A DNA stretch of 64,000 bases from Diphasiastrum complanatum (lineage: Eukaryota > Streptophyta > Lycopodiopsida > Lycopodiales > Lycopodiaceae): NCBI GenBank assembly GCA_029204225.1, contig CM055102.1, positions 10,179,456-10,243,455 of the forward strand, given 5' to 3'. The notes under the pieces were generated by a model. That model was given only the letters and a program-made list of their open reading frames with translations. It was not told the DNA's origin and searched no databases. The position numbers and the translations under genes are program-made. The number at the start of each line of letters is the position of its first letter. Position 1 is the first letter of the stretch. Below, one piece after another: positions 27,383 through 36,100 of the stretch.

Positions 27383-29833
27383 CTTCGTTTATTGTCCCCT
27401 TTTGACCATCTTATAAACCAAAGTGTAGCTATTCAACCCCTATGGCTTGCAAGGATTCATCATTGCCCATCTTGATAGATTTTGGATGCTTTAGGCTCCT
27501 GTAATTCCAAAGATTATAAGGGTTCATGAGTTGCTCTTCTATCAATGAGCCAAGAGACTTTGTCAGGTTCTGAGCAGGCACCAACTCTAGATGCAGTAAG
27601 TAGAATATCTTCTAAACTTCCTCCCCGGTATCTTCTTATGCTTGATATGCTTGATCTGTCCTTTGTCTTTCCCTCCTTTTGAACACATAAATGAAGTGTG
27701 GCCATGTTTCCTGCCACTGTGAAACAGAAAATTTGATAGATCCTTGTAATACAGTCCTCCCTTTTCAGCATCCCTTGGCAAATGGAGGTCTATTGCCTCT
27801 GGATTAGTTGGATTGTTGATTTATAATGAATTTCTCCCTTTCCTTGACATGCACAAGGATTCGTTTGTTTCATCTCATCACTTCTTCCTTCTACAAATTC
27901 TTGTATTTTTGCATAACAAATCAAGTGCAGTTCATCTCTCCCGCTATTTAATGATATGATTAAATATGATTAAACTCTCATAGGAATCTGGGAGGCTTCC
28001 TAGAAAACTGGAAATATTATCTGCTTCTGCCAAAGGTGTTCCTCCAGCTGAACGCTCATCAACTAATGATTGACCTGCTTCAATATGCTTTACAACCATT
28101 TTGATGGCCCGCCAATTGTTTCTTGAGACCTATAAGTAAGGTTTTTTGTCTCATTTGCATTCTATAATTTTTCCAAAACTTCTTCAGCTGATCTTGCTCC
28201 CCATACTTGTCTAGGACGTGCATCTGCTAAGCTGACAAAAATAGTGGCATAAGCCCTTCTCTTACATGCAATACGCATGCTATCACATTGCTTGATCTTC
28301 TTACCCCTCTGATTTAGTCTATCCCCCTGAAACAATAGACCACAGACCCTTATCCTCAATATTCATTTGTATTTTTCCACCTCCATGACTGAAAAACTTC
28401 ACCATCAAATTTCTCAATCAATCTCAAGTCTAAAAAATGTGAAGAGGATGCCATTTCCAGTTCAGATCTGACTATATTTCTCTAAACATTAATACTATGT
28501 GGGCTATTGGAAAATATTTCAATGCAATCCAGAAACAACTAATCTCATTCAATCATTCAAAACTAGATCATTCACCAATGATACACATACAGCAACAGGC
28601 CACTCAATCAAGAAAACAGTAAGATCTCTCTATTCTCAAAGACAGGATGCTAACAACAAAAACCACACTCTCATTACCTCATATCTAGGAAGCTTGATCT
28701 ATACCAGCCCTTATTCTATCTAAAATCTTTCATTTACAAGAAGAACATATGTCTACTAACTAACTAATTACAATAACTAGCTTTATCAATGATCTGTACT
28801 ATCCTTATTTCCTATAGTAACTGAGGTGTATAAGGCCTATGCTTGCCATATTTATCCATCACTTTGACAAGTCTCAAGCCTGAAATTTGAAATAAAAATG
28901 TAGATAAGGATGAAGAAACATTATTTGATATATATTTTTCTCGGACACCACCCATGTGTGAGCGGGGTTTGAACTTGGGTGGTCAATCCCACACCAAAAC
29001 CCGCTAACACCACACCACACAGATGGATATTTGATATATTTTTGCTGAATCCACATCCAAACCATAGTACTGGTGAACAGTCCACGGTTCACCACGGTTC
29101 TTGGAACCGCACAGTGAACCGTACGGTTCATAAAGTTTGGGACCATGAACCATGGTGAACCGTGGATTAATTAATTGATAATTTTTTTTTTTTACCATGG
29201 GTTTTGGGGGAAAAGGGCAAAAAAAAAATTAATTAATTAATTAATTACATGAACCGTGGTACAGTTCACTCCACGGTTCTTGGAACCGTGGGTTCTATGA
29301 TCCAAACAAGATCGAGATAAGGCCACCCTATGTCTTCAACTATGTTGCCAGTCATGATTATTCCAAATTGCAAAATACTAAAAACCTAAAAAGCAGCAAA
29401 ATCAAAAAACTAGAAAGCAACACACCCAAATGCTTCCTGCAAGTTCATGCGATAGCATAAAATGCTGCCAACTTTCATTAGGATTTCGAGTACTAAGGAA
29501 AAGGCAGAACATTTGCATACACAATTTTTCTTCTTCTATATTCAGCAAAAAATATGCTTAGAGCATATTATCTAAACAAACATTGCATCGGCAGAAAATA
29601 TGCTTGAAGTATATTATCTAAACACACATTGCATCAGGAATGTAGTCTCCAAACAGTTCTCACCATACCTTGTTGACAAAGCCCATGACAAGTGCTACAA
29701 AGCCATACAAAAGACTTGCTCCAATGCTCTTCAGTTGGCGCAAACTTTCTTGGCTAGCCTCATCATGAATAAGATGTCCTTTGTTGTCAAGAGGTGCTTC
29801 GGGATAGCTCCTTGAATTTGGCATAGTTCCCAT
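16714..29833 (-). CDS. UGNT1: Golgi UDP-N-acetylglucosamine transporter (UGNT1-like), three coding exons
   Basis: Exons, reading on the minus strand: 29833-29669, 17923-17213 and 16929-16714, giving 363 residues with all junctions in phase 0. Exon 1 starts MGTMPNSRSY after an in-frame upstream stop and ends GFVNK before GTATGG. Exon 2 opens GVLQLWPYSNTLLMLQM after a TTCAG acceptor and ends GAMKGVVSS before GTAAGT. Exon 3 opens VLGFFILGG after GCAG and ends HMKFSK. The FVNK motif, FFYNANVAFSLAGL, ALKRLTP and FGGIWYAVLKYYERKKR fit the plant drug/metabolite-transporter family that imports UDP-GlcNAc into the Golgi lumen for glycan and glycolipid synthesis. About ten hydrophobic segments are visible and the C-terminus is basic. 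Intron 2 is 283 bp. Intron 1 is 11,745 bp and full of mobile DNA. No coding damage seen, so the gene is probably active. Confidence 0.9.
18030..18260. repeat. Dispersed repeat, copy 1 (in UGNT1 intron 1)
   Basis: Matches 28500-28875 in the same orientation, with gaps: the CATTCAGTCATTCAA region, ACACTATGATCTCTCT, then CTCACTACCTCATATCT, then AGGCTTATGCTTGC. Not coding. The pair brackets most of the insertions in intron 1. Confidence 0.6.
18582..19607 (-). pseudogene. Ty3/gypsy gag, truncated
   Basis: The ATG at 19607 opens MTTPQGPDQPPERGF. One TAG at 19491-19493 (GAA-TAG-TTC, likely from CAG) interrupts it, then the frame is open to 18582. A coiled region (residues about 50-90) is followed by a retrotransposon-gag fold (PPTFNGEEKD, then YKWWLNLQETGQTP, then LIQYISQYREAILKI). 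It stops in a basic tail before any zinc knuckle or protease. Upstream are a leader, a primer site and an LTR, but there is no left LTR and no pol, so this is a 5' fragment lying in UGNT1 intron 1 on the same strand. Confidence 0.82.
20366..20378 (-). other. Primer binding site of the gypsy fragment
   Basis: The minus strand reads TGGTATCAGAGCC, the initiator-Met tRNA complement, one base from the LTR. Confidence 0.85.
20380..20739 (-). repeat. 5' LTR of the gypsy fragment, about 360 bp
   Basis: Begins TGTAATAGTG next to the primer site and ends CTCGTAACA. Its outer end contains a perfect 16-bp palindrome (GTTACGAGCTCGTAAC). The partner LTR is not in the window. Confidence 0.7.
20806..21457 (-). 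pseudogene. BED zinc-finger (hAT-type) transposase N-terminus remnant
   Basis: On the minus strand a BED-type finger is readable near 21370-21240: WDKVDIVRRVADK, then VRCRYCLVEFVASLTRLKGHL. A single-base frameshift follows, then a continuing frame (GTLNAAPCGSRTVPDRQRLL) that becomes Pro/Arg/His-rich and stops near 20806. Cys-x2-Cys and the His fit a BED finger as found at the start of hAT transposases. The dimerisation and catalytic parts are absent. Confidence 0.6.
21694..21775. repeat. GGTACC/CCGCGG palindrome block A
   Basis: A dense run of overlapping palindromes (GGTACCGCGGTACC, GGGATCCGC) followed by ATGATATATATCA. A 57-bp stretch recurs in the same orientation at about 27273-27328. 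Confidence 0.75.
21776..22045. repeat. GC-rich palindromic stretch with homopolymers
   Basis: Short repeats of GTCCGG, GGACGCG and CGTCCG read nearly the same on both strands at each end. Between them lie a T run, an A run and a C run (21867-21932). No gene is credible here: open frames exist only because of low complexity. Confidence 0.6.
22046..22087 (+). repeat. (TA)n tract at left arm end
   Basis: About 42 bp of AT dinucleotides directly before CATAGTACC, the outer end of the left arm. Confidence 0.95.
22555..22561 (+). promoter_or_regulatory. TATA-like box of the left-arm gene
   Basis: GGGATAAATAGGC lies 180 bp before the ATG at 22735. The mirror copy is at 25809-25815. A start about 30 bp downstream would give a leader of about 145 nt. 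Confidence 0.45.
22735..23100 (+). CDS. Arg/Glu-rich charged helical protein, left-arm copy
   Basis: 121 residues from an ATG in strong context (GAGATGGC). MAERIPPKPEGEARRK leads into a long charged helix (LEEDIRRHNERHRKQEADI), a Pro-rich hinge (PEPEPPAPAVDPVPAVE), a second basic helix (MVRERAARRRANQEAARAN) and an acidic tail (DEGEESVEDQ). It probably forms a coiled coil or binds nucleic acid, but no family is recognised. It differs from the right-arm copy by an 18-bp in-frame insertion in the hinge and a few substitutions; both copies stay open. The frame also extends upstream to 22693 without an ATG. Confidence 0.55.
   Translation: MAERIPPKPEGEARRKLEEDIRRHNERHRKQEADIREMLRQTRQRNPEPEPPAPAVDPVPAVELDLDEQIGMNFIRRQLIMVRERAARRRANQEAARANREAEQERQNNAPDEGEESVEDQ
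23624..24700 (-). CDS. Pro-rich AT-hook protein in the core of the fold-back element
   Basis: 358 open codons, no stop until 23624. The first codon in the frame before a stop-free pyrimidine tract is GTG, not ATG, so the true start probably lies in an upstream exon. The N-terminus has near-perfect eight-residue repeats (GVGAQDDSEVGAQDDLEAG). A long Pro/Ala/His-rich low-complexity middle follows, then two AT-hook cores (KRPGRPKGAPNKK at about 254-266 and GRRGRPRRAPG at about 274-284) and an acidic, Ser-rich tail. AT-hooks bind the minor groove of AT-rich DNA, and both element ends are (TA)n. A CTCTCT tract followed by CCCAG and CTGCAG sits just before the frame and looks like a splice acceptor. 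The right-arm gene lies upstream on the same strand, so the two could be exons of one gene. Confidence 0.55.
   Translation of the reverse strand: MCPGHLQAWDEAWVDSGVGAQDDSEVGAQDDLEAGAQDESQSPEHLYSDAQLADLVATLDSEAQQMPSVRAPPSSLASMPHTESQPEQPHEVPTVPPAPQRVYVRRTAPPVPPMPFRPAAPPSPSTSAAPGLHGRPPFVPRFSLAAPTSTVAPPVAAPTSHPPRLAAPRMYQYRPPQRPFQYISPLYSPPAQPVPPPAAAPRAHTPRAHPPRSVAQGVPSFASLSQPASAWAQPSQPGDLHGGDEALTAPLVRKRPGRPKGAPNKKGKAQKLPGRRGRPRRAPGTGRGAVSQPVGVGVVGLACLGADAEADWEDEDDESSPSDTQPMPVPDRQRYRLRESARGPELSPEHSSESEPEH
25288..25635 (-). CDS. Arg/Glu-rich charged helical protein, right-arm copy
   Basis: 115 residues from the ATG at 25635 (MTERIPPKPEGEARRK), ending GEESVEDQ-stop. Same layout as the left-arm copy but without the six-residue DPVPAV repeat in the hinge. 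Codons near the end (TCG followed by GTGGAG; GATCA followed by GTGAGG) offer possible splice donors towards the AT-hook frame about 600 bp downstream on the same strand. No known family. Retention of both frames suggests a recent duplication or selection. Confidence 0.55.
   Translation of the reverse strand: MTERIPPKPEGEARRKLEEDIRRHNERHRKQEADIREMLRQTRQRNPEPEPPAPAVELDLDEQIGMNFTRRQLIMVRERAARRRANQEAARANWEAEQERQNNAPDEGEESVEDQ
25809..25815 (-). promoter_or_regulatory. TATA-like box of the right-arm gene
   Basis: The minus strand reads GGGATAAATAGGC, identical to the left-arm copy. Confidence 0.45.
26177..26371. repeat. GGTACC/CCGCGG palindrome block B, straddling the right arm end
   Basis: Mixed GGTACC, GGATCC and CCGCGG palindromes on both sides of a (TA)n tract (26272-26300). 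The left half is the inverted copy of 22088-22192. Confidence 0.7.
26416..26948. mobile_element. MITE-like element with about 66-bp inverted ends
   Basis: The sequence from AGTGGGCAATATGGG (26416) recurs inverted, ending at 26948, with a few mismatches over about 66 bp. The interior carries GC-rich low-complexity DNA (26600-26680) and no gene. No convincing target duplication: both flanks are AT-rich. Confidence 0.7.
27012..27380. repeat. GGTACC palindrome blocks C and D with (TA)n tract
   Basis: 27012-27175 is itself a near-palindrome centred on ATGATATATATCAT at about 27082. 27236-27328 repeats block A in the same orientation. A (TA)n tract of about 50 bp closes the region at about 27380. 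Confidence 0.7.
27480..28454 (-). pseudogene. Ty1/copia gag-protease remnant in UGNT1 intron 1
   Basis: The ATG at 28454 opens MASSSHFLDLRLIEKFDG, a typical copia gag start. Frameshifts follow, with readable pieces KGLWSIVSGG-like near 28330 and WGARSAEEVLEKL near 28170. Further on are a zinc-knuckle relic (GRKHGHTSFMCSKGGK, near 27700) and a protease relic (SWLIDRRATHE, near 27540) in which the active-site DSG has become DRR. No pol is attached. Confidence 0.7.
28500..28875. repeat. Dispersed repeat, copy 2 (in UGNT1 intron 1)
   Basis: Second copy of the sequence at 18030-18260, same orientation, longer because of internal insertions. Confidence 0.6.
28935..29035 (-). repeat. tRNA-derived SINE-like sequence
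   Basis: The minus strand contains GTTCAAACC, a perfect RNA polymerase III B box. About 35 bp upstream is an A-box-like TTAGCGGGTTTTGG, with the typical CCCAAGTTCAAACCCCGC environment. No clear tail or target duplication, so this is a candidate only. Confidence 0.4.
29060..29312. repeat. Palindromic GTGAACCGTGG element
   Basis: The motif GGTTCTTGGAACCG and variants of GTGAACCGTGG occur repeatedly on both sides of an AT-rich centre with a (TTAA)n run (29229-29248). The two halves are inverted copies, so the whole can fold back. Confidence 0.6.
29549..29638. repeat. Tandem duplication, unit about 45 bp
   Basis: Two adjacent copies of AATATGCTT(A/G)...TATTATCTAAACA...CATTGCATC, immediately inside intron 1 next to the UGNT1 exon 1 donor. 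Confidence 0.7.
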
Positions 29834-31329
29834 CGACTTGAAACAAACCAGTTATCTGTTTGAAGTTGTAAATCCATAACTTAGTAGTGAGTTTTTGAAG
29901 GTCCATAGGAAAAAGACATCCTTTGCCACCAACAGCAAATCTTTCAGCTGGTCACCTTTAGATAGACATGGTAAGGCAGAATCCACAAACTTCTCTTTGA
30001 AAGAAGTAACAGTAAATGGAACTGCTAAAAGACAATCATCATGTGCTTATCAAGTTCAGTCAGGCAAAGTGTGGCAGGGTCCTGTAAAGCTTAAAATCAT
30101 GATCTTGTCGAACTATCACCTGAAAGATGAATCTGATCAGTTATGCCTTGGTGCTGCCACATTTACTTCAGGCAGTGGTACCAGCCTGAGTATCTATTCG
30201 TAGTCACTCATTCAGTATTGGGAAAAAAAACACCTATGCAACAAGGGAGCCCCTTTTGAATGTTCTATTTTCACCTGATTGGTAATAATAGCAAAAGGTA
30301 ATCTTATCTTTTTCAACAGATGAATTTTCCAGGGTTACAGAATCAACATGAGCTGGAGCTCAAAAATAGCTTACTTTTTTAATGGTGTGACTTATGACTT
30401 ATGAGGCAATTTTTAAATCTCATAACTTTATCCTCGCAAAACATTTTGTTTCACGTTTCCACATTTGTACGAATGTACAACCTTTTACAAAAATATAGAT
30501 CCTTTAAGGGTAAGAACAAATTTTAAACTACTAAGTGAGCAAAGGTTTTGCCTTTTCAATAAGCACCATCCTCCTGCATAAGCACCATGTCTTTTAATAG
30601 CTGACTCTTCTGTGATTCAGTTACATCGAAACTTCTTCTCTTCAAAGATTCAGAATAACCCTAAGCAGGATATGAGTAGAGAGAGCAAACAGATAACTAT
30701 TAAATGTTACAGCTGACATCAGGCAGAAGTTTAACCACGTTCATGCAGGACCAAGGGATCAGGGATAACTAAACATTGTTGACATTGTCTAGGTCATTTG
30801 ACAGTATTATACCTCACAATCCAAAAGCATGCTTTAAGCAAATAACTAGAAGACAATGTGCTCTATTCTTCTATGCTTAAACAAAAATCTAACTGTTTCT
30901 ACATCTCCCAAATGCCTGATTTGTCACACACTATTCTGATAATTGGATAATGATAATAAAAATTCCAGGTTTGCATTTAACCTATATACCCAACCCAGCA
31001 AACTCGGAAGTTCAGCAATCATGGACAAATTGGCTCATTATTACATATTGTATCATAAAGTAGAGACCCTCAACCTTTCCCGTCTTGAAAATCCAACAGG
31101 AGAACTTCCTCGACTCTTAAAACTTAACAGCTTCCGCCTCTTGCTGTTGGATAAGTTTAAATTTCTCGTATTCTAGCACCATTAGTTCAAACAACCAGCA
31201 ATAGATTTGTTTCCCTCTGTAACAAGTGACCAGGCTAGTTCAAATCGAGAGGCTTGTCGCTTGAATAACGATTTTGATCAATTCCTAATTTTTGATTCTT
31301 GAAATTTCACAATGCTTAGCTGAACCTTG
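29834..31329. other. 5' region of UGNT1
   Basis: Upstream of the UGNT1 start codon on the minus strand; it should contain the promoter and 5' UTR, perhaps with an untranslated exon. I see no convincing TATA box and no other gene. Confidence 0.35.
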
Positions 31330-31710
31330 ATGATATTGATGTGACAAAGGTGCCTGACCTTCATGTACGGGATGAGGAGGAAGAAGATGTCTATGCCTTT
31401 CTATTTCAAGAGGCCATGGCACGCGCAGTATGTAGGTACAATTTACAGCTTACAACTTACTTAATACTAGTAACTAATATGTGACAAATATGCTTAGAAG
31501 TTGGAACTTGATAAGTTAGTAATAAGTCAAAATATGCACTGTGCAGGACCTGTTACTAGGGGACTTGCAACTTCTCGACATCAAAGAGTTGGGATGAGAG
31601 AAGAGGAAGAGGAAGATGAGGAGGAAGAAGAGGAGGAAGCAGCGGAAGAAGAAGAGCAAGAGGCACCTAGCCCTAAGTTGGAACGTCAAAGTAGGATTAG
31701 GAGGTAGCGA
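31330..31710 (+). pseudogene. Acidic C-terminus of an unassigned transposase-like gene
   Basis: The plus frame LNLDDIDVTKVPDLHVRD, then DVYAFLFQEAMARA, ends near a possible donor. After about 110 bp a TGTGCAG acceptor is followed by GPVTRGLATSRHQRVG and a long Glu-rich tail. It could be the end of a hAT-type transposase, but no catalytic motif is present. Family assignment is weak. Confidence 0.3.
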
Positions 31711-32562
31711 TAGATCATAGAGATTAGATAATAGAGACTATAGCAATGAGGAAGAGGAAGAAGAGGAAGAGGAAGAGGAAGAGATAGATAACTTCTAAGT
31801 TATCAACAAAACCCGGTTTTTTAACATTTTACCGGTTTACATAATTGACATAATTTTTACATGTGCCAAAATTGGGATGGTCTTAAGTTTGCTCTTTGGG
31901 GATTGATCTCAAGTATTGAGATGAGGCGTCAAGAGACTTTAGCTGAACCTGGAGAGAGAACATGACAAAGAAGCAATTAAGTGCATAGGAAGGCAAGATG
32001 GAAAAGCCATATATATGCCATCATATGCCTTTGCTTGCGGGATTATTCTGCATGATAATTGTGTGGGATCAGGAATCCCATAGCTATCTGAAAAAACACT
32101 TGAAATATCTGGAAGAAGTACATTGCACATCCCAAGGACCTCTGTCCTATAGAATGAATTAGTTGCAGCAGAAGAGATTAGTTACAGGGTCGTGATGGTT
32201 AGATAGCAGATTAGGAGATAACTCTTCTTTTAATGTCATTAGTGTCTCTTTTGATACTAATGAATGTTGGCTAGGGACCAAGGTTAGGGAATCTTAAGAT
32301 AGACATATGGGGCTGCAGGCAGAAGCATTTATGCATCACTTTTTGGTCTTCTCCTACGTTTTGCTTAGCATCCATATTTAAGTGCCTTCTCTTTAGATCT
32401 GATAGAGCTGCTTTGTGGCATTGGGTGTTCTTCACTCCAATATCTATTTGATTTGCAATGTATCTTTGTTTGCAATTGACAACATTAATACAGTTCTGTG
32501 CAATTGCTTTTGCCCTTTCGAGTCAATACTATTCAGCTGACAGATCAGAACATCAATCACAT
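31711..32562. other. Unassigned sequence, possibly LTR-like
   Basis: No gene. It lies directly before a copia gag start, so part of it may be a decayed LTR and leader, but no matching second LTR is present. Confidence 0.3.
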
Positions 32563-32830
32563 GCATTGTCAACTACTAAATGGCAGGAACCAACCAATTG
32601 GGCAAATGCTAGAATCAACGAGAGATTTGATGGGGCTAATTTCCAGATGTGGAAATGGTTCATGAAGATGATACTGTTCGAAAGGGAACTATGGGGGGCT
32701 GTTTCAGGAGAAGAGGTTAAACCAGAAGGAGATGCCCTGGATGCCAGGATTGTAGCATATAGCAGAAGAGACCGAAAGGCATATGCTGCATACCTATGCC
32801 TAGCAAACATACCTGCTAAACAACTACAAT
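32563..32830 (+). pseudogene. Ty1/copia gag N-terminus remnant
   Basis: The plus frame INERFDGANFQMWKWFMKM, then GAVSGEE, then DRKAYAAYLCLANIP, is the start of a copia gag. It stops at TGA after AKQLQ. A related scrap (VVAYNRREWKAY) occurs at about 37396-37430. Confidence 0.7.
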
Positions 32831-33159
32831 GATGGACTCATTGCCAAAGCTGCATGGGATAAATTGGAAGCACAGTATGCAACCATAGCAAGGTTGTGAC
32901 AAAATCCAAGGCCTAGCCATGGAGTATCTTAACAACATAGAAAGCACACCATGAAAGCTTCAGAAAACTAGCTATGGAGGAGTAGACACAACAAGTAAGA
33001 GAGAACTCAAGATGGATTCCAACATGATGAAAATCAAATTAGAGGAGGGCGTGAAAACCCCTCAAGACCAAAAAGATCTTGGGGTCACAAATAGTACATG
33101 CTATTCTAGCTCTACTAAAGCCTCCAAGCTGAAGCATACCATCATCTATGTACTCTATT

Positions 33160-36100
33160 CCATAATAGGTAGTCACCTTGACATACCTCAATATCCTCTT
33201 TCCAATGGGCCTCAATTGGGGAACTCAGTAAACTGGCTTGCCACACCAACCGCATAGAAAATGACTAGTCTCGAAGTGGTAAGCTGCCTATAAAGAGTCT
33301 CATCCACGAAAGGAGTGCCATCATCCCTAGATGCCTTACTGTTGGTATCAATGGGAGTAGATACGGGTTTACAATCCTGCATGGTGACCCTGTTCAAGAC
33401 TTCACATGCATACTTTGCCTGAGAAATAAACACATAATTTTGTTTTTTCCAAACCTCCAAACCTAGGCAATAGTGGATTAGACCCAAATCTTTCATTTCA
33501 AACTCATTTGATAAATGAGCCTTCACCTTTACAATCAGCTTCCCATTGTTACCCGTGATGACTAAGTCATCCACATAGAGAACTATCAAGACGATGTTCC
33601 CATCTTCCTCCTTCACATACAAGTTGCAATCCGAATGGCTCTTTATAAATTGCTCCTTGGCAAAATAGTTGTCAATACGACTATATCAAGCCTTGGGTGC
33701 CTATTTCAAACCGTACAAGGCCTTCTTAAGCTTGCATACTATAGTTTCCTTGCCCTTGGCCTCAAAGCCTTGTGCCTAGTCCAAGTAAACTTTTTCAACC
33801 AGTTGTCCATTGAGAAAAACACTCTTTACGTCCATTTGATGTACCTCCCAATCATAGAATGCAGCTAATGCTAAAACCATCTTGATAGACGTCATCTTAG
33901 CCACGGGTGCAAACGTCTCATCATAGTCCAAGCCTTCCCGTTGTGCATAGCCTTTGGCCACCAACCTTGCCTTGTGCTTTTCAATGCTCCCATCCGATTT
34001 GTATTTGGTCCTATAGACCCATTTACACCCGATAGGACGCTTTCCTTTTGGTAGCTTCACCAAGTTCCATGTATCATTCTTGAGGATGGAGTCATACTCC
34101 TCTTGCATGGCTTGTTACCATACCTTCTCATCTGCTACCTCGCCGAATGTATGTGGATCTTGTGAATCCAAAATAGTGGTCATAAGCGCAAAGTTTGTTT
34201 CCTAGTGTCCATGTTGTTGGGCTTGCCTTTCAGATCTTCTTGCCCCTGGATTGTTGCTTTCTCCCTCATCCAATATTATACCTTTTACAAATGAAGTCAG
34301 GAAGTCCTCCAAATCCAAAGGTAGTGCTACCAAAGGTCCTCCAAGTAACTTGCAAGCTCCAAATGCTCCCCAAATCCAAGCTAGGATGCCTGCACCTATA
34401 AGTAAGGATCTTCAAGCCTCCATGGATCTCTCCTCCACCTGTGTCCCTAATCCTAATCACAAAGGTAAATAACAAGTGGCCTCAAGTATTCACCACCCAA
34501 CCATAGCTAGCTAGCACATGCAATCCTGCAACTTGGCTAATCTAGAACCCCTTGCTTACCAATAACTTTACAAACAATAGCATACTCAAGATCCAAACCC
34601 TAAGCATACTACACACAAGAAAACACTCTATACACTAGTAGCCACACTAGAGCATAAGCATAACAAACAAAAGAGATCTCTCCTCCTCCCTATGGGCACC
34701 CTCCTCCCCCTCATATAGATGGCAAATGGCACCCTCCAATACGCTATGGAGTTCCATGCACAACCAATGAGAAAGAAAGAGGCCTAGGGGAGTTAAAGAA
34801 CCTTCATAGGCTTATGGAAGGTCAAGAGACTTCTTCCATAACCTACGACTCTTTGAATGCCTTTCTTGTGGGAGTTGGGAACTCAATGGACACCTTGGAA
34901 GTGCGCCCTCCTACTAGGTCCCATTGCCCAAGTTGTGCTTGTATACTTTGGTCCAAGACCAATAAAGTGATATGGTTCAAGGTTGAGGCCCAAGGTTTAG
35001 AAAAATAGCCAAAACACCCATGGTAATGACTTTCTAACACCTCACTAGGTTCCATACCTCCGACCAAGGCATAGACACCTACCTGCCCTTATCCAAGGAC
35101 ACCAATACCTTAATCTAAAGGCACATACCCTTAATCCTAAGGATACCCCTTATCCAAGAGTAACTCGATACCATACCTCCGACCAAGGTATAGTCACTTG
35201 CCTGCCCTTATCCAAAGGCACCTACCCTTAATCCTAAGGGTACCCCTTATCCAAGGGTAACTTGCCATTTAGCCCCCAACACTAAATGGACATATAGGGG
35301 TCACTGAAGTACTGCTAGTTATATAGGTATGTAACAACCATCCTGCACAATTTGCCAATACCACTTGGGAAACTTCTTCCTTGCAATTGGTGATGAAGAC
35401 GGCGAATAGGACTCAATAGCTTTGCCCCTTTCCTTCCGCTTCTTAGTCTCTTCAGATTCTTCCTCTTCATCACTCATATGATCATCCTGAGACTCCTCAA
35501 TATGTGGATGTGGTTCATCAAGTATTGGAACAAACTCACTTGTACCCTCCTTCTCTTGTTCCTCCACAGGAGGCGTATGATCCTCTTCACAGATCACATC
35601 TCGACTTATGATCCTCTTCCTACTAGTGAGATCATAAAGTCGGTAAGCTTTACTTTCCTCACTGTCTCCCAAGAAAATACATTTTGTTAATTTTGCATCC
35701 AACTTCTTCCTGTCATCCTTGGGAATACAGGCATATGCCATACAGCAAACACTCGCAAAGCGCCCACCTTGGGCTTAATGCCTCTTCTGGAGTCTTGCCT
35801 TCCACAGCTTTAGTTGGACTTCCATTCAAAAGAAACACCACTATGTGCATTGCCTCGCCCCAAAAGAGTTGGGAAACCCCTTTCCCTTGAGCATGCAACT
35901 TGCACACTCTACAATAATTCGGTTCTTTCCCTCGGCTACGCCATTTTGTTGAGGGGTATGGGGAGGTGTAAGTTGCCTTTTGATTCCATTAGCCTTACAA
36001 AATTCCACAAATTTCATGCTAATGTACTCTCCACCACCGTCTGACCTTAGCATCTTTATCTTCTTTCTTGATTGCTTTTCTACCAAAGCTTTGAATTGCA

